Assembly (NCBI RefSeq): GCF_009914335.1
Contig: NZ_CP043925.1
Span: forward strand, 2,294,001-2,358,000
Reading direction: 5' to 3'
Length of the DNA stretch: 64,000 bases
Origin: Proteus columbae
GTDB taxonomy: Bacteria > Pseudomonadota > Gammaproteobacteria > Enterobacterales > Enterobacteriaceae
Positions 1 to 10,365 of this stretch are shown in pieces (within the stretch, counting starts at the first letter, position 1; each line of letters starts with the position of its first letter). A program made the translations under genes and the position numbers. Under the pieces are notes generated by a model. The model was given only the letters and a program-made list of their open reading frames with translations, searched no databases and was not told the origin of the DNA.

Positions 1-1
1 T

Positions 2-148
2 TATTGGCCTCTTTCCCATGAAGCTTCTCTTGCTTATACGCCTGATATTCTAAAATCTGTGTTAGAAGAAGAGAATATTTATGGTAAACAGTGGCTGTTA
101 GCTAATCTTGACGAAATATTTGCACGTTACATTGTTTTGCCTGAGTAA
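2..148 (+). CDS. 3' end of an unidentified protein (partial)
   Basis: The reading frame enters from the left edge and ends in TAA at 146-148, giving about 48 C-terminal residues that end FARYIVLPE. The residues are mixed hydrophobic and acidic, with no motif I recognise. In E. coli the gene before ypfN is dapE, but this tail does not resemble the DapE C-terminus. It converges on ybaN with only two bases between the stops. The coding status is inferred from the open frame alone, so the family is left open. Confidence 0.5.
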   Translation, partial: YWPLSHEASLAYTPDILKSVLEEENIYGKQWLLANLDEIFARYIVLPE

Positions 149-150
149 CG

Positions 151-534
151 TTATTTTTCACATGGGACTTCTTGTTGATCATTAACAGGAAGTCTCCACA
201 TAAATATCAACAAACACACTAAGATTATCAGCAATAATATTCTGACCCAAAGCATAGACACTAGCCACAGTGAAATCGCAAAGGTAATTAAGATCACTAA
301 GATTGCTTTAGGTTTCGCCCCTTTAGGCATAGCGTGATAAGTTTGCCAATATCGTAAATAAGGACCAAACCAAGAGCGATAAAGTAACCAATAATGGAAG
401 CGCTTCGACGAACGAGAAAAACACCATGCAGCAAGCAATAAGAAAGGTGTAGTGGGTAACACAGGCAAAATAACACCTAATGTAGCTAATCCAACACATA
501 ACCAACCTGCTATAATCAATAATATCCGTTTCAT
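151..534 (-). CDS. ybaN: YbaN family inner membrane protein (DUF454)
   Basis: This is a 127-residue hydrophobic protein of the DUF454/YbaN family. An N-terminal membrane segment is followed by the family block around VLPVLPTTPF, an aromatic-rich stretch (YRSWFGPYLRYWQ), and two further membrane segments. It lines up over its full length with E. coli YbaN. The function of the family is unknown. I chose the ATG at 534, which matches the E. coli start; a TTG at 549 would add five residues. In E. coli ybaN lies by apt and priC, so its place beside ypfN is different here. Confidence 0.9.
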   Translation of the reverse strand: MKRILLIIAGWLCVGLATLGVILPVLPTTPFLLLAAWCFSRSSKRFHYWLLYRSWFGPYLRYWQTYHAMPKGAKPKAILVILITFAISLWLVSMLWVRILLLIILVCLLIFMWRLPVNDQQEVPCEK

Positions 535-632
535 GCTGTGCTTTTCCAACCTATGCTTTATTGCGTTATTTTATAGAGTAAATAAAAAAGATCCTCATTC
601 TCAACAACAATTTTAAAATATAAGGCTTATTT

Positions 633-842
633 ATGCACTGGATTGCTGACTATTGGTGGGTAATTTTAATTCTTTTAGTAGGAATTATCATTAACGCTAT
701 TAAAGATATGAACAAAATCGATCCCAAGCAATTTCTTAAAAATAAGCGAAAGTTGCCTCCACATCGTGATTTTAATGATAAATGGGATGATGAAGATGAT
801 TGGCCTAAACAAAATCAAAACAAGAAGGATGAGAATAAGTAG
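633..842 (+). CDS. ypfN: YpfN small membrane protein
   Basis: The protein has 69 residues: one N-terminal membrane helix (roughly residues 8-24), then a charged tail with [19 protein letters not shown], which is nearly identical in E. coli YpfN. It is probably a single-pass inner membrane protein of unknown role. Its last 38 bases overlap the 3' end of tmcA on the other strand, so the two genes are convergent. The acidic DDEDDWPK end is the part encoded just before the overlap. Confidence 0.93.
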   Translation: MHWIADYWWVILILLVGIIINAIKDMNKIDPKQFLKNKRKLPPHRDFNDKWDDEDDWPKQNQNKKDENK

Positions 843-2853
843 CTAGCCACTGTTGATAACGCGATGTTAATTGAGGATCTTTTTCAGCCATTAATTGCGC
901 ACATTGCTCTCTTAATTGCTTAGTTAAGACTTTTTTTCCTGATAAAGAAAACTCAGCCACACACTGCTCGAGTGACTTATTGTCTACAAAAAAAGCCACT
1001 AATAACGGATAGTGTTGCTCATAACCTACTAAAAAATTAGCAACACTCTCATAAACAGTAAGTGCGGGACGATGAGCAAATGCAAAACCCGCCATCACTA
1101 ACCAACGGTCTTGTGATGTAGCAACATGATTTGGTATTAAATTATCCGCTAAGCAGAGCTTGGTTTGCTGTTCTATCTGCGGATATTGCAAAGCAAAAGC
1201 GCGTAAAGACGAGCGTAATAACTGTTCGCCTTTTTCTGTTAGTGGATAAATTGCCATTGCAGCGTAGCATCCACTACTTGCCTCTTTATGTACTCCTAAG
1301 CGCACTATTTGAAAGCCACATTGCATCCAAAACTGTGCTAACACTTCGGTATAACCAAAGCTCACCGAAAGATAATCAATAGCCTGTTTTTGACTCTCTT
1401 TTACAATATTAGCAATTAAAGTTGCGGCAATTTTTTGGCGTCGATATTGAGGTAAAACAGCAATGCGGCTAATACGCAATGAGTTCAAACACATTGCATC
1501 GGGTGTTAAACCATAAGTTACTAATGATTGAGCAACCAAATTACCTCTTGGCCTACGAGTACCTAGCCAGACATCATAAGCAAGTTCGAAAGGTAATCCT
1601 CCTTCTTCGATACACCACACAGCACCCACGATTTTTTTATTGATTGATGCTGACCAATAACGCTGTTTTTGACCATCAAGTAAACGCCGTAGATCAAGTG
1701 GCGTTGTTCGATAATGCGCACTAGTAAGTAACTGATAAAAATCATGTAGTTGTGAAATATTGTTATGCCAATTTCCTTGAAGCTGGTGGATATCGACTTC
1801 ACCTTGTTTTTGACGCTCAAAATCAGACTCAAGCTCATCAAGCAATAACAACTGATTAAGCCAATTTTCTAATGGACAATCTTTAGCCCAACGAATTGGT
1901 GTTTGTAATTGATAGGTATGCAAATTAGGAATGTTGTCTCCTAATTTCAGCATAAAACCTCGCCCTGTTCCTTCATAGCCTTGTACTGTGGTTGTCATTA
2001 AGACATTAGGGAAATAACCACACAGCACTTCTAGTTGTGCAATAGGCAAAGAAGCAGCCTCATCAATAATTAGCCAATCACTTTGAATTTCGTTATTTAT
2101 ACACAGCGCTAATAAATTATCAGGAGAGTAAAATGAAATAGCTTTATTGGTGTGTGAAGATAAAACATCTGTACTATTTTTAGCAGGTGCACATACCAGC
2201 ACATTTCCTTGATATTGTTCGATAAACATTCCCGCCAGCGCTGACTTTCCTCTGCCTCTTGGTGCAATAACACTCCAAATACCCGATGTCGATAATAGCA
2301 AATTATCTAAAATTACTTGCTGTTCTGCGGTTGGTTTACCTTGTGGAAGTGCCCAAGGTTTAGCCTTTTCAATCAATTTGGGTAATTGAAATGGCGTTGA
2401 TTGTTGCCAGACAATTGCTTTGTCATCACCTAAAGTGATGTTTTTTAGCCATGCCATAAAATTTGGTGTTGAAAGTACACCTTGAGCATCATTCCATCGC
2501 TGACTATCGTTATCGGTATAACTGTCCCAACGTTCAATATCAGGCAAGCACAAAATCAATACACTACCTGCTTTTAATGTGCCCGTTAACATGGCTAAAG
2601 CATCAGTATTAAATCCTTCATTAGCATCAAAAACCGCATGTAGGAACTCACGCCCCAATAGGCGAATAGCTTGTTCAGGTAAAATAGCATGGGGTTGATT
2701 GAAAGAAATAGTGACCCAATCACCTTGGCATAATTGAGTAATTTGCTGGATCTGTGCCGTTTGCCATGCTGGTTCACCCGCTAATAGCAGTAACTGGCGT
2801 TGCCCTAATTGAGCTAATTTTTGCTGATATTGATGTAAATGAGACAATGGCAC
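805..2853 (-). CDS. tmcA: tRNA(Met) cytidine acetyltransferase TmcA
   Basis: TmcA makes N4-acetylcytidine at the wobble base of elongator tRNA-Met, using acetyl-CoA and ATP. The 682-residue protein is slightly longer than E. coli TmcA (about 671). It shows the helicase-like ATPase core with the Walker [11 protein letters not shown] (around residue 197) and a DEAAS Walker B, then a GNAT domain with [18 protein letters not shown]. The start is GTG at 2851-2853, two bases after the stop of the upstream yeaL gene, so the pair is likely co-transcribed. The ypfH hydrolase gene that sits between tmcA and ypfN in E. coli is absent. Confidence 0.96.
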   Translation of the reverse strand: MPLSHLHQYQQKLAQLGQRQLLLLAGEPAWQTAQIQQITQLCQGDWVTISFNQPHAILPEQAIRLLGREFLHAVFDANEGFNTDALAMLTGTLKAGSVLILCLPDIERWDSYTDNDSQRWNDAQGVLSTPNFMAWLKNITLGDDKAIVWQQSTPFQLPKLIEKAKPWALPQGKPTAEQQVILDNLLLSTSGIWSVIAPRGRGKSALAGMFIEQYQGNVLVCAPAKNSTDVLSSHTNKAISFYSPDNLLALCINNEIQSDWLIIDEAASLPIAQLEVLCGYFPNVLMTTTVQGYEGTGRGFMLKLGDNIPNLHTYQLQTPIRWAKDCPLENWLNQLLLLDELESDFERQKQGEVDIHQLQGNWHNNISQLHDFYQLLTSAHYRTTPLDLRRLLDGQKQRYWSASINKKIVGAVWCIEEGGLPFELAYDVWLGTRRPRGNLVAQSLVTYGLTPDAMCLNSLRISRIAVLPQYRRQKIAATLIANIVKESQKQAIDYLSVSFGYTEVLAQFWMQCGFQIVRLGVHKEASSGCYAAMAIYPLTEKGEQLLRSSLRAFALQYPQIEQQTKLCLADNLIPNHVATSQDRWLVMAGFAFAHRPALTVYESVANFLVGYEQHYPLLVAFFVDNKSLEQCVAEFSLSGKKVLTKQLREQCAQLMAEKDPQLTSRYQQWLATYSHPSCFDFV

Positions 2854-2855
2854 AG

Positions 2856-3308
2856 CTAGGATTTACCGATTAACAATGAAAGAATACCAGCTGCAATTAA
2901 TGGTCCAACAGGCACACCTCGGAAAAGTGCGACACCAATGACTGTTCCCACTAATAAGCCAGCAACCGTTGAAGGCTGGTTATTCATTAGAGAAACGCCC
3001 CGTGCGCCTAACCAAGAAACCGCGATTCCTATCGCAATTGCTAGTAATGATTTCCAGTTTAAAAATGAGTTAAGAACTTCTTGCCCTGAAATACGTCCTG
3101 TTGCTATGGGTGTCATTACCCCAATGGTCAAAATTAAGATCCCGATAGTCATGCCATATTTTTCAACAACAGGAAAATATTGATTTAGAGGTGTGATTTT
3201 AATCACTAGCAAAGCAAGCATTGCTAACGTTACAGTCATATTATGACTAATAATGCCAAGTCCTGCGAGAACCAGCAAAATTAATAGTGAGGGATCAACG
3301 TTACTCAT
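2856..3308 (-). CDS. yeaL: YeaL/UPF0756 (DUF441) membrane protein
   Basis: This is a 150-residue, strongly hydrophobic protein with four or more membrane segments. It has the family features [20 protein letters not shown] and the C-terminal [22 protein letters not shown]. It matches the YeaL (UPF0756) family over its whole length; the function is unknown. The ATG at 3308 has an AGGAA Shine-Dalgarno five bases upstream. It is the first gene of a likely two-gene unit with tmcA. In E. coli yeaL is not beside tmcA, so this is a local rearrangement. Confidence 0.9.
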   Translation of the reverse strand: MSNVDPSLLILLVLAGLGIISHNMTVTLAMLALLVIKITPLNQYFPVVEKYGMTIGILILTIGVMTPIATGRISGQEVLNSFLNWKSLLAIAIGIAVSWLGARGVSLMNNQPSTVAGLLVGTVIGVALFRGVPVGPLIAAGILSLLIGKS

Positions 3309-3369
3309 GTTTGTTCCTAAGCCTTTCTCTTTATAGAGTTAATTATCTTTTATTTATCGACAAATGGTA

Positions 3370-4254
3370 TTAGTTCAAAGACGAAGAAGCAAATGTATCG
3401 CAAGATTTAATACTGCCACTGTTATAGCCTCTCATAAACCAAGTCTTGCGTTGTTCTGCTGTGCCGTGTGTAAAACTATCGGGCACTACATAACCTTGCT
3501 GTTGTTTCTGTAACTTGTCATCACCTATCGCTTGCGCCGTTTTGATCGCAGTTAATAAATCACTTTCATCAATACGACCTTCACCTGCAATAAAATGTCC
3601 CCACATTCCAGCAAAACAGTCTGCTTGCAACTCTAATTTTACAGATAAACGATTTGCCTCTGCTTTTGAACGCGCCATTTGTTGTTTTTCACGCATTTGA
3701 TCAGTGATACCTAATAAATGCTGAACATGGTGCCCTACTTCATGTGAAATCACATAACCTTGAGCAAATTCACCGCCACCACCTAGGCTATGTTTCATTT
3801 CATTATAAAAAGAGAGATCGAGATAAATCTTTCTATCCGCGGGACAATAAAAAGGCCCCATTATTTTTGTACCTGTACCGCATTGCGTTGTGGTGCTGTT
3901 GGTATATAAAACAAGTTTAGGATAGCTATATTGTTTGCCTGCTTGTGCAAAAATAGTTTGCCAAAAATCTTCTGTACTGGCTAAAACGACGCTACTAAAA
4001 TCTGCGGCTTCATTATAAAGGGCACTTTGTTGTTCGTTGCGTTGTGGCGGTTGGTCGGTTTCACCCGTTAATGAGTTAAAGTCAAATCCCATAAAACTGG
4101 CTATCACTAAAACAATAATAACCACAAACCCATATTTAGTGCGTAACAAAAGTGCAATTAATCCTAATGGGAGATTGCCACCGCCTGATGCGGGAGAAGA
4201 TTGCCCTCTTCTATCTTCAACATTGTCACTTCTTCGGCGATCATTCCAACGCAT
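3370..4254 (-). CDS. ypfJ: YpfJ, membrane-anchored zinc metallopeptidase-like protein
   Basis: The 294-residue protein begins MRWNDRRRSDNVEDRRG, has one membrane segment near residues 33-50, and then a neutral zinc metallopeptidase domain. The zinc site is HEVGHHVQ, with ELQADCFAG downstream supplying the third ligand region; the PDSFTHGTAEQR block is also typical of the family. It matches E. coli YpfJ along its length. The substrate is not established. It lies upstream of yeaL-tmcA on the same strand, with 61 bases between, and could be part of that unit. Confidence 0.93.
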   Translation of the reverse strand: MRWNDRRRSDNVEDRRGQSSPASGGGNLPLGLIALLLRTKYGFVVIIVLVIASFMGFDFNSLTGETDQPPQRNEQQSALYNEAADFSSVVLASTEDFWQTIFAQAGKQYSYPKLVLYTNSTTTQCGTGTKIMGPFYCPADRKIYLDLSFYNEMKHSLGGGGEFAQGYVISHEVGHHVQHLLGITDQMREKQQMARSKAEANRLSVKLELQADCFAGMWGHFIAGEGRIDESDLLTAIKTAQAIGDDKLQKQQQGYVVPDSFTHGTAEQRKTWFMRGYNSGSIKSCDTFASSSLN

Positions 4255-4521
4255 AACTTATCCCCACATTTTAAATAGACGATTTTAGCTTTATTATGAA
4301 CAAATTTATCACTTGATTTGAGATAATAACAAATAATTGCAATCTCTATTCCCTATTTTTTAAGAGCAAGATAATAGAGACTATCAGAGTAAGCTAGTAC
4401 CCGTTGCCACAACGAAAAAATAAGCATCATAAGGAATTAAAACTGTTTTTTTAACGATTTCATAATAGAATTCTTATTTCTTGCCTTTGTATTTTTTCTT
4501 CACTAATAAATAGATAATTTA

Positions 4522-5220
4522 ATGACTCGAACTCAACGTTTACTCACTTTATTGCAGATTTTAAAAGAAAATCGCTATCCGATAACGGCAGAGGTATTAG
4601 CAGATAAATTACAAATTAGTGTTAGATCTATTTATCGTGATATTGAGTCTTTACGTAATCAAGGCGCTGAAATTACGGGTGAAGCAGGTATAGGTTATCA
4701 GCTAAAATCAGGTTTACTCCTACCGCCATTAACCTTTGATATTAATGAACTTGAAGCACTTATTTTAGGTTTACGTTGGGTAGAAAGTAATACAGATAAA
4801 GAGTTAAGTCACTCGGCGTTACGGGCAATTAATAAAATCAATACTGTGATCACAACACAGCATCAAACATTACTTGAACAAAATACATTATTTGTTCCCA
4901 CTAACCGAATTATTGAAATTGATCATACCATAGCTAAAGATATGCGTTTTAGTTTACGCGAAGAAAAAAAAGCCAAAATAGATTATAAAGATGCTCAAAA
5001 GCAATTAAGCACTCGAATTATTTGGCCTATTGCTGTGGGTTACTTTCAAGATTCACAAGTGATTGCTGCATGGTGTGAACTACGTCAAAGCTATCGCCAT
5101 TTTAGGCTCGATAGAATTATCTCTTATGAAGTATTAAGTGATAATTTGCCTTACCCTAAAAATTATTTACTCTCTCGATGGAAAAAAGAGATCCTCAAAG
5201 AGGCTCCTGACAAAAATTGA
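4522..5220 (+). CDS. HTH-WYL transcriptional regulator (YafY-like)
   Basis: The protein has 232 residues. The N-terminus is an HTH_11/DeoR-like winged helix (residues about 5-60, with LQISVRSIYRDIESLRNQGAEI), followed by a WYL-type C-terminal domain that probably binds a ligand. This layout is typical of YafY-type repressors and activators. The target is unknown. A GST gene follows 113 bases downstream on the same strand and is an obvious candidate, but that is inference. The Shine-Dalgarno ahead of the ATG is weak. Confidence 0.85.
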   Translation: MTRTQRLLTLLQILKENRYPITAEVLADKLQISVRSIYRDIESLRNQGAEITGEAGIGYQLKSGLLLPPLTFDINELEALILGLRWVESNTDKELSHSALRAINKINTVITTQHQTLLEQNTLFVPTNRIIEIDHTIAKDMRFSLREEKKAKIDYKDAQKQLSTRIIWPIAVGYFQDSQVIAAWCELRQSYRHFRLDRIISYEVLSDNLPYPKNYLLSRWKKEILKEAPDKN

Positions 5221-5333
5221 CACACGGTTTGCGTAATATCTTCCTTGCTGTTTGCTGTTCTTTGTTTAGCTATATTAGCTTAGCTGTTTCAGTTTAAACA
5301 ACATCATATTAATCAACACAGTAAGGAAACATT

Positions 5334-5945
5334 ATGAGTGAACTTATTCTTTATACTAATACAATGTCTCGCGGTAACACCGTTGAACTTTTCTTAAAAA
5401 TATTAGATGTGTCTTATCAGCGTGTTGAATTAGAATATGGCGAACCAATGCGTACCCCTGAATATCTTGCTATTAATCCGATGGCAAAAGTTCCTGCATT
5501 AGTCGATGGCGAAATCGTCGTTACAGAGACAGCGGCAATTTGCGCTTATTTAGCAGATAAGTTTATTGAAAAAGGATTTGCTCCTGCCCTTAATTCACCT
5601 GAGCGTGCTGCTTATTATCGTTGGTTCTTTTTTACAGCAGGCCCTATTGAATCTGCATTTACGGTGAAAGAGCTTGGTATTGAACTTAATGAAGAACAGC
5701 AAAAATCATCTGGTTTTGGTTCTTTTGAACGCGCTTTTCATTGCTTAGAAACGGGCTTAGCCAGCGCCAAACCTTATCTTTGTGGTAAAAATCTGACTGC
5801 CGCTGATATTTATGTGGGTTATTTCCTTATATTTTTGTGCAAATATGCACTTATCCAGCCTACACCTCTGATTAATCAATATATTGATAGCCTTGCGCTT
5901 AATAATGAGATTAAACAATTATTAGAAAGCTTAGGATTACGATAA
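5334..5945 (+). CDS. glutathione S-transferase family protein
   Basis: The 203-residue protein has a thioredoxin-like N-domain with the cis-proline region NPMAKVPAL (around residue 49) and the glutathione-contacting ETAAI. An all-helical C-domain follows, with the N-capping motif LTAADIYVGYF. It should be a cytosolic glutathione-binding enzyme; the substrate cannot be told from sequence. The AGGAAAC ahead of ATG 5334 is a reasonable ribosome site. It ends at a shared bidirectional terminator facing purC. Confidence 0.88.
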   Translation: MSELILYTNTMSRGNTVELFLKILDVSYQRVELEYGEPMRTPEYLAINPMAKVPALVDGEIVVTETAAICAYLADKFIEKGFAPALNSPERAAYYRWFFFTAGPIESAFTVKELGIELNEEQQKSSGFGSFERAFHCLETGLASAKPYLCGKNLTAADIYVGYFLIFLCKYALIQPTPLINQYIDSLALNNEIKQLLESLGLR

Positions 5946-6041
5946 ATTTTCTTATTATTAAACATAATTCAATCAAGCTATCTGCATAGTTGCTTAATTA
6001 TGTTCTTTAATACATTCCATTTAAAACGTGATATTTAAAAC

Positions 6042-6069
6042 AAAAGGTCAGCTTTTAAGCTGACCTTTT
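6042..6069. terminator. bidirectional terminator between GST and purC
   Basis: A perfect inverted repeat (AAAAGGTCAGCTT, loop TT, AAGCTGACCTTTT) has an A-tract on one side and a T-tract on the other. It can end transcripts from both convergent genes. Confidence 0.9.
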
Positions 6070-6110
6070 CTAATTACATCTTGTTTAACTTGACGTAATC
6101 GTTTGCGTAT

Positions 6111-6824
6111 TTAGTCTAAAGAAACACCGATTCGACGTGCAACTTCTTCGTATGCTTCAATTAATCCGCCTAAGCTTTGACGGAAACGGTCTTTATCCAT
6201 TTTATCTAAGGTGTTTTTATCCCATAGACGGCTTCCATCAGGAGAGAATTCATCTCCTAATACAACCTTGCCATGAAATAGACCAAACTCAAGTTTAAAA
6301 TCGACTAAAATAAGTCCTGCTTTATCAAAGAGTTCGCTAAGGACATCGTTTGCTTTATAACTCAAACGTTTCATTTCTGCGAGGTTTTCTTTAGATACCC
6401 AACCAAAGGTTTCACAGTAAGATTCATTGACCATAGGATCATGACGAGCATCATCTTTCAAGAATAAATCAAAGATTGGTGGATTTAAAAGTGTACCTTC
6501 TTCGATACCTAAACGTTTGACTAATGATCCCGCTGCACGATTACGGATAACGCATTCAACAGGTACCATATCGAGTTTTTTTACTAGCACTTCATTATCA
6601 GAAAGCAAACGTTCCATCTGCGTTGGGATACCCGCTTCTTCCAGTTTATTCATAATGAAATGGTTAAATTTGTTATTTACCATTCCTTTACGATCAAACT
6701 GTTCAATACGTTGGCCATCTAACGCTGATGTATCATTTCTGAATTCAAGGATAAGAAAATCAGAAGATTCAGTGGCGTAGACCGTTTTGGCTTTTCCACG
6801 ATACAACTCAGCTTTTTTCTGCAT
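6111..6824 (-). CDS. purC: phosphoribosylaminoimidazole-succinocarboxamide synthase PurC
   Basis: PurC (SAICAR synthetase) joins CAIR and aspartate with ATP in de novo purine synthesis. The 237 residues match E. coli PurC in length and show the family blocks [34 protein letters not shown] and [13 protein letters not shown] chose the ATG at 6824; a GTG at 6833 lies inside the GGAGTG Shine-Dalgarno and is unlikely. No convincing PurR operator was found upstream. Confidence 0.97.
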   Translation of the reverse strand: MQKKAELYRGKAKTVYATESSDFLILEFRNDTSALDGQRIEQFDRKGMVNNKFNHFIMNKLEEAGIPTQMERLLSDNEVLVKKLDMVPVECVIRNRAAGSLVKRLGIEEGTLLNPPIFDLFLKDDARHDPMVNESYCETFGWVSKENLAEMKRLSYKANDVLSELFDKAGLILVDFKLEFGLFHGKVVLGDEFSPDGSRLWDKNTLDKMDKDRFRQSLGGLIEAYEEVARRIGVSLD

Positions 6825-7348
6825 CTGACACACTCCAAAGATGTGATAGGTTTAACAAGAAATTTGCTTCCCATACTCTACTCTAGATTAGATAAAAAAG
6901 CTTTTAAAACGTGAGTACTATCACTAAAAAATCTCAGCGACAACGCATTGCTCACAACGTTTTTTTGTTGAAAACCACACCATAATTAGAAATCATATTT
7001 CAATTAATTCTATTGAATAACTGCGCTAATAACTAAAGTTATCATAATCAATATAAAGAGTGGTTTAGTAAAATTAGGATATATAAAATATAAAAAGTCA
7101 GAATAAGAATAATTATAGATTATATCACCTTATTATTTCTATTTTCAGATGATATTCTTAATAAATCTTAGATCTGTTTCAGATTACATCTATTTTGAGT
7201 AATCAATAATAAAAAAACCAGATTAATTTCTTTTTATTGAAAATTAATCTGGTTATCAATATTAGCATCAACAAGTTTTAATGATTTATCTCTTATCTAT
7301 TTTTATATTAAAAAAATTCATGTTATCTCGTAATAACATAATGCTTAA
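6825..7348. other. intergenic region between purC and the PAP2 gene
   Basis: This holds the purC 5' region and the 3' region of the PAP2 gene. It is AT-rich. The only clear element is the hairpin terminator at 7211-7254; no small ORF with a convincing ribosome site was seen. Confidence 0.6.
7211..7254 (-). terminator. terminator downstream of PAP2 gene
   Basis: Arms AACCAGATTAATTT (7216-7229) and AAATTAATCTGGTT (7241-7254) form a 14-bp stem, and a T-run follows on the minus strand. It lies about 95 bases past the stop of the PAP2 gene. Confidence 0.8.
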
Positions 7349-7939
7349 TTAAATAATAAAACAGTAGATCTCATAAGCAAACCAACCTAATAAAGCGCCG
7401 GCAGGTAAATCAATTAAGTAATGTTGTTTTGTAAACATGCAAGATAATGCAATAAATAATGGGAATAAGAAAACCCATGGTCCTAAAGTTGCATAAGCAA
7501 GACACGCTGTGAGTGTTGCAACGGAAACGTGCATACTTGGGAAGCAGTTTGAGGAATCATCAAAATACTGAACAAACTTAAGAAATTTCTCTGACGCTGT
7601 TTTTCCTGGGTTTAAGGTACGCCAATGTGCTGGGGTTGCAACAGGGAACACAACAAAGAAAAACATTTGCATAACTAACAAAACAATATAACTAAAAACA
7701 ATCATAATAAATTGTCTTGAGTCTTGAATGATCCAATTAAGATATAAAATTGCAGGATAATATAAAAAGCTATAGATCCATGACCACCATGGCCAGAAAG
7801 GGATCTTTTCATCAATCGGTGAATTAATAATTTTCACTTCTCTCAATGTATATCGTTGAGTAAAAAAATAAAATTGATAAACACCTACAATAAGTATCCC
7901 ACTTAATATCAAGTGAATAATCATATCACCTGCACTCAT
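7349..7939 (-). CDS. PAP2-superfamily membrane phosphatase
   Basis: The 196-residue polytopic membrane protein carries two PAP2 motifs: PSMHVS (around residue 129, the PSGH-type motif) and KQHYLIDLPAG near the C-terminus, with the catalytic His and Asp. Such proteins act on phosphorylated lipids or related substrates at the membrane face. The first PAP2 motif is diverged, as in the inositol-phosphotransferase-like branch. The ATG at 7939 follows an AGGAG-type site. The gene is inserted between purC and bamC, which are adjacent in E. coli. Confidence 0.82.
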   Translation of the reverse strand: MSAGDMIIHLILSGILIVGVYQFYFFTQRYTLREVKIINSPIDEKIPFWPWWSWIYSFLYYPAILYLNWIIQDSRQFIMIVFSYIVLLVMQMFFFVVFPVATPAHWRTLNPGKTASEKFLKFVQYFDDSSNCFPSMHVSVATLTACLAYATLGPWVFLFPLFIALSCMFTKQHYLIDLPAGALLGWFAYEIYCFII

Positions 7940-8136
7940 AAATACTCCTTCATATAGTCAGAGAATGCTTTGTTATTTTTATTTAAGAATAAGAATTGAC
8001 GCAATATTGCATAAAATTAAGCGTATTGCATTAAGATTAATATTATTAATAAATTTAAATTAAACCCTATCATTAAAAGAGCATTCAATTAATGATGTTT
8101 AATTTAGATTAATACAATTAAGTTAAGATCATAAAA

Positions 8137-8164
8137 AAGCCGCACAACATATATTGTGCGGCTT
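8137..8164 (-). terminator. terminator of the dapA-bamC unit
   Basis: An 11-bp stem (AAGCCGCACAA / TTGTGCGGCTT, loop CATATA) is followed on the minus strand by a T-run, just past the bamC stop. Confidence 0.92.
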
Positions 8165-8187
8165 CTCATATTTTTAAAGAAGAATAC

Positions 8188-9234
8188 TTATTTTACAGGC
8201 TTACTGAAAGCAGCTTTCAGTGCAGCAACCATTTGATCATTTTGTGATTGTGTTAATGGTTTACCCTTATCACTGATAAATTGTAAACTACTGCGGTTAT
8301 TTAAATCGCCGACTTGTAATTTATAATCCGCTTCTTCAACAGTTGGTCTATCAACACCTAACGCACTCCAGTTTGCACTACTCATTCCTTTATAGGTTAC
8401 TTCAATTGAACCTTTAGAACGTGTGCGATCGCCCATCTTCATACCAACACTTTCTAATGCAATAGGTAATCTATCCCAAACCACATCAAATGGTGCACGA
8501 ACGATGATCACTGGAAGGCCAGCATTATCACTGCCGCTTTGGACATCGATAATACCTTGTATGTTGCTGCTTGCCGTATTTTCGCTTAAATTACGCATAC
8601 GGTTTAAGCCATCAACCAATTCGTTAAGCATTAAAATATTATAACGCTTCACTTCAGCCGGATCAGTCATTTCAGTTTCGCCTTGGCGTAAACCTTCGTT
8701 AGTCACTGTTAACGAAATAACATTACCTGACTGAGCAATTACTAAACGCTGACGTGTTTGGAAAGGTACGTTTTCATCAGCACGTAACCATGTGATCCAA
8801 TCAGTATGGAGCTCTTTTTGTCCAGCATCACTTTTAACAATCGCAATACCTTTCTCTTTTAAGATAGAACTAACTTGTTCATATAGTGTTGTGTTTTCAG
8901 GTGAGTTTGGTAATAGCAAACGGCTGTTGTCTGCATTATTTTCACTACGAGAACCACTTAATAGATTCAATGCTTGAGTTGGTGGACGAATATCAAGCGC
9001 TAAACCAACAGGTTCAGTTCTTTTAGGGGTTGGAATGTCATATTCCCCATTTTGCAAAGGCAACACCATACCCGCCGGAATCGCTAAATTCTTTAGCCCT
9101 GCTGTCTCTAAATAAGACTCATCACCACTGACCTGACGTTTATAGCGCTGATCACTTGAACAGGCTGCCAGTAAGACCACCAGCGACAGACCCGCGACTT
9201 TCATAATCTTTGATTTATGCAATAGTGTTGCCAT
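8188..9234 (-). CDS. bamC: outer membrane assembly lipoprotein BamC
   Basis: BamC is a lipoprotein of the BAM complex, which inserts beta-barrel proteins into the outer membrane. The 348-residue protein has a signal peptide ending in the lipobox LLAAC, with the lipidated Cys at residue 25. The unstructured N-terminal stretch (GDESYLETAGLKNLAIPAG) that contacts BamD follows, and then the two helix-grip domains. It follows dapA by 16 bases and shares its transcript, as in E. coli. Confidence 0.96.
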   Translation of the reverse strand: MATLLHKSKIMKVAGLSLVVLLAACSSDQRYKRQVSGDESYLETAGLKNLAIPAGMVLPLQNGEYDIPTPKRTEPVGLALDIRPPTQALNLLSGSRSENNADNSRLLLPNSPENTTLYEQVSSILKEKGIAIVKSDAGQKELHTDWITWLRADENVPFQTRQRLVIAQSGNVISLTVTNEGLRQGETEMTDPAEVKRYNILMLNELVDGLNRMRNLSENTASSNIQGIIDVQSGSDNAGLPVIIVRAPFDVVWDRLPIALESVGMKMGDRTRSKGSIEVTYKGMSSANWSALGVDRPTVEEADYKLQVGDLNNRSSLQFISDKGKPLTQSQNDQMVAALKAAFSKPVK

Positions 9235-9250
9235 TAAAATTCCCTAAGTT

Positions 9251-10150
9251 TTACAGTATTCCCGCTGTTAACAGCGCTTTCTCAACAATTTGCTGACCTG
9301 ATGATGTCAACGGAGTCATAGGTAAGCGCAATGTGGCGTCTTCAATCAATCCAATACGTTGACACGCCCATTTAGCTGGGATTGGATTAGGTTCAACAAA
9401 TAACTGATGATGTAAGTCCATCAGACGTCGGTTAAGTTCACGCGCTTTCGCAAACTCACCCGCATTTGCTAATCGACATAATTCTACCATCTCTGACGCA
9501 GCAACGTTAGCAGTAACCGAAATAACACCCTGACCGCCAAGTTGCATAAAGTCTAATGATGATGCGTCATCACCACTTAATAAGATAAAACTATCATCAT
9601 TAACCAACTCTTGGATTTGACTAACACGACTTAAGTTCCCTGTCGCCTCTTTAATTGCCACAATATTATCCAACTTGGCTAAACGTGCAACAGTTACAGG
9701 CAATAAATCGCATCCAGTACGACCCGGTACATTATACAAGATTTGTGGTAACTCGGTGCTTTCAGAAATCGCTTTAAAGTGCTGATATAACCCTTCTTGT
9801 GAAGGTTTATTATAATATGGTGTTACACTTAAACAACCTGCAATACCTTTATTTTCAAACTGTTGTGTAAACCAGACTGCTTCAGATGTTGCATTAGCGC
9901 CCGTACCCGCAATTACAGGAATACGCCCATCAGCCATATCTAATGTCATTAAAACGACATCAACATGCTCGTCATGACCTAATGTTGCAGATTCTCCTGT
10001 TGTACCGACAGAAACAATTGCAGCACTGCCTGCATTAACATGATAGTCAACTAATTTACGTAAACTAACCCGGTCAACGTTGCCTTTTGCGTCCATTGGT
10101 GTCACCAATGCCACCATACTGCCTGTAAAATTAAATTCGTTATTCACCAT
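9251..10150 (-). CDS. dapA: 4-hydroxy-tetrahydrodipicolinate synthase DapA
   Basis: DapA condenses pyruvate with aspartate semialdehyde, the first committed step to diaminopimelate and lysine. The 299-residue TIM-barrel protein shows GTTGESATL near the N-terminus, the [10 protein letters not shown] block with the catalytic Tyr, and the Schiff-base Lys in AIKEATGN (about residue 167). The ATG at 10150 has GGAGC seven bases upstream. An ATG at 10156 lies too close to that site. bamC follows on the same transcript, and gcvR is divergent. Confidence 0.97.
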   Translation of the reverse strand: MVNNEFNFTGSMVALVTPMDAKGNVDRVSLRKLVDYHVNAGSAAIVSVGTTGESATLGHDEHVDVVLMTLDMADGRIPVIAGTGANATSEAVWFTQQFENKGIAGCLSVTPYYNKPSQEGLYQHFKAISESTELPQILYNVPGRTGCDLLPVTVARLAKLDNIVAIKEATGNLSRVSQIQELVNDDSFILLSGDDASSLDFMQLGGQGVISVTANVAASEMVELCRLANAGEFAKARELNRRLMDLHHQLFVEPNPIPAKWACQRIGLIEDATLRLPMTPLTSSGQQIVEKALLTAGIL

Positions 10151-10365
10151 AATCATTGCTCCGAGATAGACGTATACTCAATGGTACTCATTCATTGCTC
10201 TATTGAAAACTACTTAACTCTAGGTTTCTAATGAAATTTGCTAATATTCTTTGATATGAATTAAAGAGATATAATAATTGAAGATAGTGAGCAAGGGATC
10301 TTGGCAGAAATCGAAATTTGTGTTTACCTGTTAAGAATAAACTGAAAGTCAAAAGGAACCTTATT

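Noticed and set aside
6825..6960. Possible PurR box upstream of purC
   Set aside because: No stretch comes near the CGCAAACGTTTGCG core; only short partial matches.
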